A model generated the notes under the pieces. That model saw nothing but the letters and a program-made list of their open reading frames with translations, made no database searches and was not told the DNA's origin. DNA of 64,000 nt, taken from assembly GCA_039961715.1 (NCBI GenBank), contig JABRVW010000060.1, positions 1 to 64,000 of the forward strand, in the 5' to 3' direction. A program made the position numbers and the translations under genes. Source of the DNA: JACQPU01 sp039961715 (GTDB lineage: Bacteria > Bacteroidota > Ignavibacteria > UBA10030). Every line of letters starts with the position of its first letter. Position 1 is the first letter of the stretch. Below are positions 26,193 through 34,881 of the stretch, in pieces.

Positions 26193-27290
26193 TCAGACAT
26201 TGAACCTGAAGTACACTACATCTCCATCCTGAATCGTATACTCCTTCCCCTCGATTCTCAGGAGCCCTTGTTCTTTGACGGCCGTCTCTGATCCGAGGCG
26301 ATCAAGATCAGCGAACGTCATGATCTCCGCACGGATGAAACCGCGCTCGAAGTCGGAATGAATGACGCCGGCCGCCTGGGGGGCAGATGTGCCACGCTCA
26401 ACCGTCCACGCATGCACTTCCTTTGGTCCGGCCGTGAAGAAAGTGACAAGGTGAAGCATGTCATACCCTTCCCGGATAACCTTGGAAAGGCCGGATTCCT
26501 TCAATCCCAATCCCTCCAGAAAAGGGGAGCGCTCCTCTTCGGGTAATTCAGCCACCTCGGCTTCCACCGCTGCCGACACAACCACCACACGCGCATCTTC
26601 GCGGGCTGCGACCGAGCGGACGGAGGCGACATGTGCGTTTTCCGTTACGAGATCGCGTTCGTGAACGTTGCAGACATACATAACGGGTTTGCGAGTGAGG
26701 AGGTGGAGATCACGCATCCAAAGGGCCTCTTCGTCTCCTTCCACCACGAAGTATCTGGCAAGCCGGCCAGTCCCAAAATGAGCTCGTAGACGCTCATAGA
26801 ACCGGGCTTCGTCCTTCGCTTTCTTGTCCGCACTCCTCGTTCGCCTCTCCGCATCCGCAAGCTTTTTCTCCACAGTTTCCAGATCCTTCAGAATCAGCTC
26901 CGTCTCGATGACCTCGATGTCGCGTTGCGGATTGACTGAACCATCCACGTGAACAACGTTGGGATCATCAAAACACCGGACCACGTGGGCAATGGCATCA
27001 ACCATGCGTATGTGGCTGAGGAACTGATTGCCGAGACCTTCGCCTTTGCTGGCGCCCTTGACCAGCCCCGCAATATCGAGGAATTCGATTGTGGTCGGCA
27101 CTGTCTTGGCGGGCTTGTACAACTCGGTTAGACGACGCACCCTGGGATCCGGCACAGGGACGACTCCGACGTTCGGATCAATCGTGCAAAACGGATAGTT
27201 GGCTACATCAGCCCCCGCGGCGGTAATGGCATTGAAAATTGTGGATTTACCCACATTGGGGAGTCCGACAATTCCACACGTAAATCCCAT
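26193..27290 (-). CDS. ychF: Ribosome-binding GTPase/ATPase YchF
   Basis: A 365-residue member of the Obg-related YchF/Ola1 family. The Walker A motif is GLPNVGKST (8-16) and G3 is DIAGLVKGAS. The G4 element is the non-canonical NVHE, which explains why this family can hydrolyse ATP as well as GTP. A coiled-coil insertion lies around 130-190, and the C-terminal TGS domain (ending IQDGDVVYFRFNV) is present. The protein binds ribosomes and takes part in translation and stress control in the cytoplasm. It is a single-gene unit, converging with the M16 operon and diverging from the barrel gene. Confidence 0.96.
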   Translation of the reverse strand: MGFTCGIVGLPNVGKSTIFNAITAAGADVANYPFCTIDPNVGVVPVPDPRVRRLTELYKPAKTVPTTIEFLDIAGLVKGASKGEGLGNQFLSHIRMVDAIAHVVRCFDDPNVVHVDGSVNPQRDIEVIETELILKDLETVEKKLADAERRTRSADKKAKDEARFYERLRAHFGTGRLARYFVVEGDEEALWMRDLHLLTRKPVMYVCNVHERDLVTENAHVASVRSVAAREDARVVVVSAAVEAEVAELPEEERSPFLEGLGLKESGLSKVIREGYDMLHLVTFFTAGPKEVHAWTVERGTSAPQAAGVIHSDFERGFIRAEIMTFADLDRLGSETAVKEQGLLRIEGKEYTIQDGDVVYFRFNV

Positions 27291-27431
27291 AGATACAGCC
27301 TTTCTCTCTCGATTCTCGTAGAGTGGAAAATCAGAAAATCTGACTAATGTACTGAAGATTGGGCGAAAAAAGTGCCAAAAACGGTGATTTTTTTACCATT
27401 TTCCGAACGTGACAAGGCTCAAGTTGACAAG

Positions 27432-27460
27432 TTGCCACCCAGTTTTTTTGCGATTATATT
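27432..27460 (+). promoter_or_regulatory. Promoter for the beta-barrel protein gene
   Basis: TTGCCA (27432-27437), 17 bases and TATATT (27455-27460) lie 52 bases ahead of the ATG at 27512. A nearby TTGACA (27424-27429) would need a 25-base spacer and is less likely to be the -35. Confidence 0.55.
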
Positions 27461-27511
27461 GCCTGGACTCAAACAACAATATCCTCCCATAACAAAAAGG
27501 ATCCTACACGT

Positions 27512-28891
27512 ATGAACAGAAACCTGATGACCGTCCTCGCTTTCTTGATGATTGTAGGCACGGTTTCTTCCCAGGAAAAGCCCAAGGCAGTGAGCGGTGG
27601 TCTTGGCCGAACGGCCGCTCTGGGCGGGAATCCCACCAACCCTTACATTCAGGATTTCACCGACGTCTTTGTGAACCCGGCATACTCGGCGTGGAACAAG
27701 GATCTCCTCTTTGGAGAATTGGGCAACAGCTTTGCAAACCAGTACTTTGCACCGGGGCAATATGCCGCGTACACGTTGGGGCTGGGTAATCTGGCTGTCG
27801 GCATCGCCATTGGCAAGCGGGAAGGACCGATGTTTGGCGAGAATTCCTACGGCTCGGGACTGTTCGCCAATTCGGATTACATGATTCCTCCCATTAATGC
27901 CTATGCCGGGTTTGGAACGGGCGAACCTCAGGCGCCCTTTCATTTCTATGCCGCCTACCGGGCGGGTCCGCTGACCATTGGAGGAGCTCTGTACCGTTCG
28001 TCGTGGAGTTATACGGACGACGGCACCGGGACGGTGGGAGCCATGCAGAAGTTTGAGATTTCCAACAACCAGACGGGGTTCAAGGCCGGCATTCTGCTGG
28101 AATTGAGCTCGAGTTTTCTCGTGGATGCCGGTCTTCTCTTTCGGCTGAACTCCTCCACGGCGGACTTTTCGGATTCCAATCCAGGCGCCAATCCGACGGC
28201 AGCCTCCTATGATGCTACAGGGACCGAGATCGGCGTGAGTGGCCGCGCGTTCATGAAGTTCTCGGATAAATTGACCCTTGTGCCCCAGGTACGGTTTGCC
28301 ACCTTTGGGTATGAGCCCGAAATGACCGATAACTCAACCCCCGCTCCTCCGTCGCCGGTACTCACCAAACCCAATGATTTCGGACGTACAGAGTTCGAGG
28401 TTGGGGTAGGTGTGAATTCGACTTTCGAAGGCGGATGGGTATCGGTCGGCGCGGCGGTCCAGAGCATTTCGCTGACGAATGATGTGACGACCCAGCCCGG
28501 GGGCCCGGGGAATCCGCTGCAGACCACAAAGAACAAGATGAGCTGGTTTGATCTGCCCAAGCTGAATGTCGGAGCCGAATTTGAGCTTCTTTCCTGGCTC
28601 TACGGACGCCTGGGGTATTTCAAGCGGATCTCTTCGGTGACCACGACCTCAGAGCCGCCCGCTCCGGGGCAGAAAACGGAAAACACGGTTTCTTCGGAGC
28701 CGGGGTACATCCCCTCCCTTGGTTTCACGCCGGCCCAACAGCAGGTCTCCCTCGGCCTTGGCGTCCTCGTGAATCGGATCTCGATTGACGGGTATGTGGG
28801 AGAGCGGGTTCTGGCATCGGGAACCTGGCTCCTGAGCGGCCGGTTGCAGGACATCTTTGGGGTTCTGTCGATCAGCGTGAAGTTCGATTGA
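27512..28891 (+). CDS. Outer-membrane beta-barrel protein
   Basis: A 459-residue protein with a signal peptide (about 1-20) and a series of amphipathic strands rich in Gly, Tyr and Phe. It ends in FGVLSISVKFD, a typical barrel end with Phe near the C-terminus. The start region GGLGRTAALGGNPTNPYIQD, followed by DVFVNPAY, resembles FadL/PorV-like barrels that begin with a small N-terminal segment, but the match is too weak for a family name. It is a single-gene unit with its own promoter and terminator. An AAAGGA-type ribosome site lies before the ATG. Its cargo or function is unknown. Confidence 0.75.
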   Translation: MNRNLMTVLAFLMIVGTVSSQEKPKAVSGGLGRTAALGGNPTNPYIQDFTDVFVNPAYSAWNKDLLFGELGNSFANQYFAPGQYAAYTLGLGNLAVGIAIGKREGPMFGENSYGSGLFANSDYMIPPINAYAGFGTGEPQAPFHFYAAYRAGPLTIGGALYRSSWSYTDDGTGTVGAMQKFEISNNQTGFKAGILLELSSSFLVDAGLLFRLNSSTADFSDSNPGANPTAASYDATGTEIGVSGRAFMKFSDKLTLVPQVRFATFGYEPEMTDNSTPAPPSPVLTKPNDFGRTEFEVGVGVNSTFEGGWVSVGAAVQSISLTNDVTTQPGGPGNPLQTTKNKMSWFDLPKLNVGAEFELLSWLYGRLGYFKRISSVTTTSEPPAPGQKTENTVSSEPGYIPSLGFTPAQQQVSLGLGVLVNRISIDGYVGERVLASGTWLLSGRLQDIFGVLSISVKFD

Positions 28892-28923
28892 CCGGTTCCG
28901 GCTGACCACGCATCTTTGTGAAG

Positions 28924-28950
28924 CCCCGCGTATCCCGCGGGGTTTTTTTT
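28924..28950 (+). terminator. Rho-independent terminator
   Basis: CCCCGCG (28924-28930), loop TATCC and CGCGGGG (28936-28942) are followed by eight T (28943-28950). This classic terminator closes the beta-barrel gene and isolates it from the arginine operon promoter that starts eleven bases further on. Confidence 0.95.
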
Positions 28951-28960
28951 GCTTTTGTGC

Positions 28961-28989
28961 TTGCATATTTATACAATATATCGTATAAT
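28961..28989 (+). promoter_or_regulatory. Promoter of the arginine operon
   Basis: TTGCAT (28961-28966), a 17-base spacer and a perfect TATAAT (28984-28989). The argC ATG at 28995 is only five bases past the -10, so transcription should begin on or next to the start codon and the mRNA is probably leaderless. Confidence 0.75.
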
Positions 28990-28995
28990 TATTCA
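28962..28995. promoter_or_regulatory. Two tandem ARG-box-like ArgR operators
   Basis: Compared with the enterobacterial ARG-box core TGAATWWWWATTCA, bases 28962-28975 (TGCATATTTATACA) match at 12 of 14 positions and 28982-28995 (CGTATAATTATTCA) also at 12 of 14. Their centres are 20 bases apart, the spacing of paired ARG boxes bound by an ArgR hexamer. They cover the -35 and -10 elements, as expected for arginine-dependent repression, and argR itself lies in this operon. Confidence 0.65.
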
Positions 28996-30011
28996 TGCCC
29001 AATGCCGTGGTTTCCATCATCGGCGCCTCGGGGTATTCAGGTGCCGAGCTTCTTTCCGTTCTCGCCGGACATCCGTCCGTCAGACTCGGCAAGCTCTTTG
29101 CGAACGCTTCCGCAGGAAAGCCCGTGCACGAGGCACTTCCGCGCCTCGCAGGAGTCGTCAAGGCTTCGCTGGAGCCCTATTCACCCGACGCCGCCTGTGA
29201 GAGCGACCTTGTGTTCATTGCCCTCCCGTCGGGAGAGGCGATGAATCTTGTCCCCGAATTGTTGAAGCGCGGCAAGCGCGTGATCGATCTGGGAGGAGAC
29301 TTCCGGCTGGCAGATCCAGGGACCTATGAGCACTTCTACAAAAGGGTGCACACGGCCGGTGATCTGCTGGGAGAAGCGATCTATGGGCTCCCGGAATGGA
29401 ATCGCGAGAAAATCCGGAACGCCCGGCTTGTTGCGAATCCCGGGTGCTATCCCACGAGCATTCTCCTTCCTCTGCTCCCGCTTCTCAAAGAGCGTCTTCT
29501 TGGCAACGAAGGAATCGTTGTGAACTCGTTGTCGGGAGTCTCCGGGGCCGGCCGGAGCGCTTCTCCGGACCTTTCGTTTGTCGAAGTGAACGAGTCTGTC
29601 AAGGCCTACAAGGTTGGGAACCATCAGCACATTCCCGAGATCGACCGCGCATTGACCGATCTGGCGCGCGCGCATGTATCCTTCACTTTTGTTCCTCATC
29701 TGCTCCCCATCACCCGCGGCATCTACACCACGATTTCCGCTCCCCTTGCGTCCAATGTCGGCGAGCCGGAAATCAGGGAAGCGTTCCAGCGCTGTTACGA
29801 GGGGGAGCCATTCATTCGTTTTGTGCCTGTTCCCGAAATCAAGCACGTGGCCCACACAAACTTCATCGACATCGGATACACGTTGCACCGAGAGTCCGGT
29901 CGTCTGATAATCCTTTCGGCCATTGACAACCTCGTCAAGGGAGCGGCGGGACAGGCTGTTCAGAACATGAACCTGATGCTCGGCGTCAGGGAAACGGAGG
30001 CACTTCTATGA
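28995..30011 (+). CDS. argC: N-acetyl-gamma-glutamyl-phosphate reductase
   Basis: A 338-residue cytoplasmic enzyme for the third step of arginine synthesis, the NADPH-dependent reduction of N-acetylglutamyl phosphate to the semialdehyde. The NADP-binding start is IIGASGYSGAELL, and the catalytic cysteine is Cys151 in NPGCYPTS. HTNFIDIGYT and the glycine-rich end fit the family, and the length is normal. It is the first gene of the operon, directly behind a promoter covered by ARG-box-like sequences and without room for a ribosome site. The stop overlaps argJ by ATGA. Confidence 0.96.
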   Translation: MPNAVVSIIGASGYSGAELLSVLAGHPSVRLGKLFANASAGKPVHEALPRLAGVVKASLEPYSPDAACESDLVFIALPSGEAMNLVPELLKRGKRVIDLGGDFRLADPGTYEHFYKRVHTAGDLLGEAIYGLPEWNREKIRNARLVANPGCYPTSILLPLLPLLKERLLGNEGIVVNSLSGVSGAGRSASPDLSFVEVNESVKAYKVGNHQHIPEIDRALTDLARAHVSFTFVPHLLPITRGIYTTISAPLASNVGEPEIREAFQRCYEGEPFIRFVPVPEIKHVAHTNFIDIGYTLHRESGRLIILSAIDNLVKGAAGQAVQNMNLMLGVRETEALL

Positions 30012-31228
30012 GCACGCCCGACGATGTCCGCGAATGCCAGGGCGGAGTCACCCTTGCCCGGGGATTCACGGCAGGAGGGATCTATTGCGGGATCCGCAAG
30101 GCGAAGAAAGACCTGGCCATCATTCGATCCGACAGACCGGCCGCGGTGGCGGCGGTGTTCACGCAGAACCGGACGCAGGCGGCGCCTGTGCTTGTGGACA
30201 AGATCCAGCTTCAGCGTTCGTCCACCTGTTCCGCCCTCGTGGTCAACAGCGGTAATGCCAACGCGTGCACGGGAGAACGCGGTCTCAACGACGCGTGGGA
30301 CATGGTGAAGGTAACAGCCCGTGAACTTTCCGTTCCGGAACATCAGGTCATGGTGTCGTCAACCGGAGTCATCGGCCAATATCTGCCTATGGAAAAGGTT
30401 CTGAACGGGATCATTGAACTCGTTCCGCGCTTGAGCGGCAGCGGCGGGCAGGATGCCGCAGAGGCCATTATGACGACGGATACCTATCGGAAGGAATCCG
30501 CCGTGCAGTTCACCCTGGGGGGATCCGTGGTCACCATCGGCGGCATGGCGAAAGGATCGGGCATGATCGCTCCAAACATGGCGACGATGCTGGCATTCAT
30601 CACCACCGATGCAGTCATTGAGCGCCCTTTGCTCCAAATGGCGCTCAACCGGGCCAACCGGCATTCCTTCAATCGGGTCACGGTTGACGGGGACATGAGC
30701 ACAAACGATATGGCAGTGGTTTTGGCGAACGGCGCAGCCGGCAATGTGGCGTTCGGCGAGCAGTCGGAGGAGTATCAACTGTTTTGCGCCGCCCTGGAAT
30801 ATGTGATGATCAAGCTGGCAAAAATGATCGCCAGGGACGGTGAGGGGGCCACGAAGCTGATCGAAGTGTGTGTCAAGGGAGCGAAGACCGAGACGGAGGC
30901 AGAGGCGGTGGCACGTTCCGTTGCAAACTCCAACCTCGTCAAAACCGCCGTGCACGGAAATGATGCGAACTGGGGACGGATCATGGCTGCCATCGGTTAT
31001 TCGGGGGCCGAGGTGAACCCGGACGCGGTTGAAATCCGGTTCAACGACCTGCCGGTATTGAACAGGGGCTATGAGATCGTTCTGGACGAGAAAAAGGCAG
31101 CCGAAGCGCTCGCAGGCGAGCATGTCATGATCGTTATTGACCTCAACCGGGGACAGGAAGAGGCTCGATTCTGGACCTGCGATCTCACGAAGGAATATGT
31201 GCACATCAACGCGAGTTACCGATCGTGA
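30008..31228 (+). CDS. argJ: Glutamate N-acetyltransferase / amino-acid acetyltransferase
   Basis: A 406-residue ArgJ, which moves the acetyl group from N-acetylornithine to glutamate and so recycles it. The self-cleavage site is seen in MIAPNMATMLAF, with Thr193 as the new N-terminal nucleophile of the beta chain. The oxyanion pair lies in the SSTGVIGQ region, and the C-terminal NDANWGRIMAAIGYSG and HINASYRS blocks are present. Whether it also uses acetyl-CoA (bifunctional) cannot be read from the sequence, but no argA or argE lies in the window. It overlaps argC and argB by four bases each. Confidence 0.96.
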   Translation: MSTPDDVRECQGGVTLARGFTAGGIYCGIRKAKKDLAIIRSDRPAAVAAVFTQNRTQAAPVLVDKIQLQRSSTCSALVVNSGNANACTGERGLNDAWDMVKVTARELSVPEHQVMVSSTGVIGQYLPMEKVLNGIIELVPRLSGSGGQDAAEAIMTTDTYRKESAVQFTLGGSVVTIGGMAKGSGMIAPNMATMLAFITTDAVIERPLLQMALNRANRHSFNRVTVDGDMSTNDMAVVLANGAAGNVAFGEQSEEYQLFCAALEYVMIKLAKMIARDGEGATKLIEVCVKGAKTETEAEAVARSVANSNLVKTAVHGNDANWGRIMAAIGYSGAEVNPDAVEIRFNDLPVLNRGYEIVLDEKKAAEALAGEHVMIVIDLNRGQEEARFWTCDLTKEYVHINASYRS

Positions 31229-32118
31229 AGACCAAAACCATCGACTACGCGACCAAGGAAGAAGTGTTGATTGAGGCGCTTCCGTACATTCAGACGTACG
31301 AAGGAAAGACGTTCGTCATCAAGTACGGCGGTGCCGCCATGACGGATGAAACCCTGAAGCACACGTTCGCAAAGGATGTCACGATCCTGAGGAAGATCGG
31401 AATCAACATTGTCATCGTACACGGCGGAGGGCGCGAGATCACGGACGTTGCTTCCGCGCTTGGAATCGAAACGCGGTTTGTAGACGGTCAACGGTACACG
31501 GACGAAGCCATGGCGCGGGTCGTCCTCATGGTGCTTTCCGGCAAGGTCAACAAGGAAATCGTGCATCTGATCAATCGCTCCGGAGGAAACGCGGTCGGAC
31601 TGTGCGGGTTGGATAACGGATTGCTGAAAGCTGTGCGGCTGACAAAGGACGGCCCGGACCTGGGATTCGTTGGAGGCGTATCGTCGGTTAATACGGCGTT
31701 CCTGGAGCTTCTTTTGCGAAATGGACTTATGCCGGTCGTGGCTCCCCTTGCGGCGGGTCCTTCGGGAGAGGTGTTCAACGTCAATGCTGATCTGGCCGCG
31801 GCCGCCGTGGCTTCTGCGCTCGAGGCAGAAAAGCTTGTGTACCTGAGCGATGTGGAGGGGATTCTCGGGAACGGTGCATTGGTGTCGACACTGACGCGGA
31901 CGGAAGCGGCGCGAATGATTGAGCGCGGAGAAATTTTCGGCGGGATGATTCCAAAAGTTCGATCAGCCTTTGAGACCCTGGATGCGGGGGTGCGAAAGGT
32001 CCATATTGTGGACGGCCGCGTCAAGCATTCGTTGCTGCTGGAAATCTTTACCGACGAAGGCATCGGGACACAGATGCTGCACGACAACGGGAATGGGAAG
32101 GGGCGCCCGCCTCTATGA
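31225..32118 (+). CDS. argB: Acetylglutamate kinase
   Basis: A 297-residue amino-acid kinase fold enzyme for the second step of the pathway. The ATP-binding loop is KYGGAAM (about 33-39), the GGGREI substrate loop follows near 73, and LVYLSDVEGIL with the later MIPKV segment form the nucleotide site. The N-terminal extra helix (about 20 residues before the KYGG strand) is the type found in arginine-inhibited hexameric kinases, so feedback control by arginine is possible (family inference). The start is GTG, overlapping the argJ stop (GTGA). The stop overlaps argF by ATGA. Confidence 0.95.
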   Translation: MKTKTIDYATKEEVLIEALPYIQTYEGKTFVIKYGGAAMTDETLKHTFAKDVTILRKIGINIVIVHGGGREITDVASALGIETRFVDGQRYTDEAMARVVLMVLSGKVNKEIVHLINRSGGNAVGLCGLDNGLLKAVRLTKDGPDLGFVGGVSSVNTAFLELLLRNGLMPVVAPLAAGPSGEVFNVNADLAAAAVASALEAEKLVYLSDVEGILGNGALVSTLTRTEAARMIERGEIFGGMIPKVRSAFETLDAGVRKVHIVDGRVKHSLLLEIFTDEGIGTQMLHDNGNGKGRPPL

Positions 32119-33053
32119 AGAAGGACCTGCTGACGCTTTTTGACCTGACTCGGGAAGAGCTCGATCGCCTCTTTGAGGAAGCAGACAGGCTTCGTCACGA
32201 CCGTTCGGCGGTACCTCTGCGCGGGCAGACCGTGGCGATGGTCTTTCAGAAACCTTCCCTCAGAACACGGGTGTCGTTCGAAGTGGCGGTTTCCCAGCTG
32301 GGAGGCCACACGACCTTTCTCTCACAGGAAAGCATCGGCATCGGCACCAGGGAATCGGTTCACGATGTGGCATTGCTGTTGTCGCGTTATTGCGAGGCCA
32401 TCGTGGCGCGGTTGTTCGATCACCAGGTGCTCGTTGATCTCGCACAGTTCGCGACCATTCCGGTGATCAACGCACTGACGGACCTGTCCCATCCCTGTCA
32501 GGTGCTTGCTGATCTGTACACCGTACGCCGGCATGGGAGGTTGAGGCCGGGTGTAACCGTGGCGTTTGTCGGCGACGGCAACAACGTGGCCAATTCCTGG
32601 CTGGAGGTTTCCACATTGTACCCCATCCGCTTCTTGCTCGCGGCGCCGGAGGGGTATCAGCCCGATCCGGCAATCGTCCAAAGGGCTCGTGATGCGGGCG
32701 TGAGTTCCATTGAGATTGTTGTCGATCCAAAAGAAGCAGTACGGGACGCCGATGTGGTCTATACAGACGTATGGACAAGCATGGGGCAGGAGGCTGAGGC
32801 AGAGAAGCGAAAGAAGGCCTTCAAGGACTATCAGGTCAGCGAGGCGCTTATGCGCGAGGCTCCCTCCGAATGCCTGGTCATGCATTGCCTCCCGGCTCAT
32901 CGGGGCGAAGAGATCACGGATGGCGTGATCGACGGGCCCCGATCCGTGGTGTTTGACCAGGCGGAGAACAGGCTCCACGTGCAAAGAGCGGTCCTTGCCG
33001 CTCTCTGTTCACAGAAGAAACGTGCCGCTATGGCACAAGGAGCGGAGCGATGA
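32115..33053 (+). CDS. argF: Ornithine carbamoyltransferase
   Basis: A 312-residue transcarbamoylase. The carbamoyl-phosphate loop reads SLRTRVSFE where STRTR is usual, so a Leu replaces the Thr. HPCQVLADL, DVWTSMGQE and HCLPAHRGEEI are the ornithine carbamoyltransferase signatures; the SMG loop and HCLP block favour ornithine rather than N-acetyl- or N-succinylornithine. It joins ornithine and carbamoyl phosphate into citrulline in the cytoplasm. It is coupled to argB and argR by ATGA overlaps. No argD (acetylornithine aminotransferase) is in the operon, so that step must be coded elsewhere. Confidence 0.95.
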   Translation: MKKDLLTLFDLTREELDRLFEEADRLRHDRSAVPLRGQTVAMVFQKPSLRTRVSFEVAVSQLGGHTTFLSQESIGIGTRESVHDVALLLSRYCEAIVARLFDHQVLVDLAQFATIPVINALTDLSHPCQVLADLYTVRRHGRLRPGVTVAFVGDGNNVANSWLEVSTLYPIRFLLAAPEGYQPDPAIVQRARDAGVSSIEIVVDPKEAVRDADVVYTDVWTSMGQEAEAEKRKKAFKDYQVSEALMREAPSECLVMHCLPAHRGEEITDGVIDGPRSVVFDQAENRLHVQRAVLAALCSQKKRAAMAQGAER

Positions 33054-33508
33054 AACAGAAGCGTCAGTTGGCAATAAAGGAAATCCTGTCGGAAAAAAGC
33101 ATTGCGACCCAGGACGAGCTCTCCCAGGCATTGAAGCGTGCAGGGTTCAAAGTCACCCAGGCAACGCTCTCGAGGGACCTCCGGGAACTCGGTGTGGGCC
33201 GCGTCAACACGCCGGATGGGCCGCGTTACGTTCTTCAGCCGGAAAACGAAGAGAGAAAGCTTCGGGCTTTTCTCGGATACGAGATCGAAGGCATCCGCGC
33301 AAATGAGGCGGTCATAGTCGTCAAGACTCTGCCCGGCCGGGCGCAGGGCGTTGCAGAGATTATCGACAGCCTGCATCATCCCCTCGTTCTTGGAACGCTG
33401 GCAGGGGACAACACGATTCTGGTTACGCCGGCCTCGGTCAAGAAGATCCCCGATGTCATGCGGGTGATCCGTTCGCTGATGGTGGAGCGGCGCGCCGCCG
33501 CAGGCTGA
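33050..33508 (+). CDS. argR: Arginine repressor ArgR
   Basis: A 152-residue regulator with the N-terminal winged helix (recognition helix ATLSRDLRELGV, about 40-51) and the C-terminal oligomerisation and arginine-binding domain with GTLAGDNTILV. Hexameric ArgR with bound arginine represses biosynthetic promoters by binding paired ARG boxes. Here the gene sits inside the operon, and two ARG-box-like sequences lie on the argC promoter, so it should regulate its own synthesis. ATGA overlap with argF shows co-translation. Confidence 0.96.
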   Translation: MKQKRQLAIKEILSEKSIATQDELSQALKRAGFKVTQATLSRDLRELGVGRVNTPDGPRYVLQPENEERKLRAFLGYEIEGIRANEAVIVVKTLPGRAQGVAEIIDSLHHPLVLGTLAGDNTILVTPASVKKIPDVMRVIRSLMVERRAAAG

Positions 33509-33552
33509 CAGGAACAATCAGGTCTTCTCATTACTCATTCTATGGAGTCACT

Positions 33553-34800
33553 GTGAAAAAACAACGAATTGCCGTGGCCTATTCGGGCGGATTGGACACC
33601 TCGGTCATTGTGCACTGGCTCAAGGAACGGTACAATGCAGAGATCGTCACCGTGACCGGAAACCTGGGCCAGCGAAAGGAACTGGCTGGCCTGGCGGAGA
33701 AAGCATACAAAACCGGAGCCACAAAGGTCTATATCCAGGATCTGCGGGAAGAGTTTGTCGAGGAGTATCTCTGGCGATCACTCAAGGCCGGAGCCCTCTA
33801 TGAGCACACATACCCGATGGCTACGTCCATCGGGAGACCATTGCTGGCAAAGGCTTTGGTTGACGTGGCCCGTCGCGAGCGTTGCACGGCCGTTGCACAC
33901 GGTTGTACCGGAAAGGGAAACGATCAGGTGCGGTTTGAAGCCGCGGTGGCCGCGCTCGCGCCGGACCTGACCGTATTGGCTCCATTGCGGGAATGGGAGT
34001 TTCGTTCGCGGGAGGAAGAAATCGCCTATTGCGAACGACATGGCATCCCGGTCACAGCCACGAAGAAAAGCCCGTATTCCATCGATGAGAATGTCTGGGG
34101 GACAAGCATCGAATGCGGTGTTCTCGAGGACCCGATGGTCGAGCCTCCGGAGGACGCGTACCAACGTACCGTCTCGCCGAAAAGAGCCCCCGATAAGGTC
34201 CAATACGTCGCAATTGAATTCCGTCATGGAGTCCCCGTGGCAATGAACGGAAAGACCATGAAGGGATTTGATCTCATCGATTCGCTCAATTCCATTGCCG
34301 GCGCGAACGGCATTGGGCGGATGGACCTCGTGGAGAACCGGCTGGTCGGAATAAAATCGCGCGAGATCTACGAGGCGCCCGCCGCCGTGACCCTGCACTT
34401 CGCACACCGCGAGCTCGAGAGGCTGACGCTTGACAAGGAGGTCATGCACGTAAAGGCAAAAATCGCACACGATTATGCCAATCTCATCTACAATGGCCTG
34501 TGGTTTTCTCCTCTCCGCATGGCCTATGACGCGTTTGTGAATGAAACACAGAAGGTTGTAAATGGATTGGTGAAGCTGAAGTTGTACAAAGGCACGATCG
34601 AGATCGCCGGCCGGACGTCACCGAACTCGCTCTACGACACGAAGCTGGCCACGTACACAGAAGAAGACTCGTTTGACCACAAGGCCAGCGAAGGTTTCAT
34701 CAAAATCTTCAGCCTGCCGCTCAAAACCTACTATAGGGTCAATGGCAACGGGCTTGCCAAAAGACCAGCCGTGATGCGGAAAAAAGCGAAAAAGCCGTAA
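33553..34800 (+). CDS. argG: Argininosuccinate synthase
   Basis: A 415-residue ATP-dependent ligase joining citrulline and aspartate. The ATP pyrophosphatase P-loop is AYSGGLDTSV (9-18), and CTGKGNDQVRFE with the following aspartate/citrulline loops is conserved. The start is a GTG with GGAG six bases before it. It follows argR by 44 bases without an obvious promoter or terminator, so it is likely the last gene of the argC operon. A short T-rich stretch (34821-34830) follows the stop region, then the arsR promoter. Confidence 0.96.
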   Translation: MKKQRIAVAYSGGLDTSVIVHWLKERYNAEIVTVTGNLGQRKELAGLAEKAYKTGATKVYIQDLREEFVEEYLWRSLKAGALYEHTYPMATSIGRPLLAKALVDVARRERCTAVAHGCTGKGNDQVRFEAAVAALAPDLTVLAPLREWEFRSREEEIAYCERHGIPVTATKKSPYSIDENVWGTSIECGVLEDPMVEPPEDAYQRTVSPKRAPDKVQYVAIEFRHGVPVAMNGKTMKGFDLIDSLNSIAGANGIGRMDLVENRLVGIKSREIYEAPAAVTLHFAHRELERLTLDKEVMHVKAKIAHDYANLIYNGLWFSPLRMAYDAFVNETQKVVNGLVKLKLYKGTIEIAGRTSPNSLYDTKLATYTEEDSFDHKASEGFIKIFSLPLKTYYRVNGNGLAKRPAVMRKKAKKP

Positions 34801-34829
34801 TTCTGAAGGCTCAAAACCACCCTTTTTTC

Positions 34830-34876
34830 TTGACTCCCGCAACTTTATTGGCTTTATTATCGTAATAATACGATAA
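34830..34876 (+). promoter_or_regulatory. arsR promoter with ArsR operator
   Basis: TTGACT (34830-34835) is a near-consensus -35. The -10 is TTTATT with a 17-base spacer or TATTAT with 19. Directly on it lies an inverted repeat TTATCGTA (34857-34864), ATAA, TACGATAA (34869-34876), an 8-4-8 palindrome of the kind bound by dimeric ArsR/SmtB repressors. It ends five bases before the arsR ATG at 34882. Confidence 0.8.
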
Positions 34877-34881
34877 AAGAA

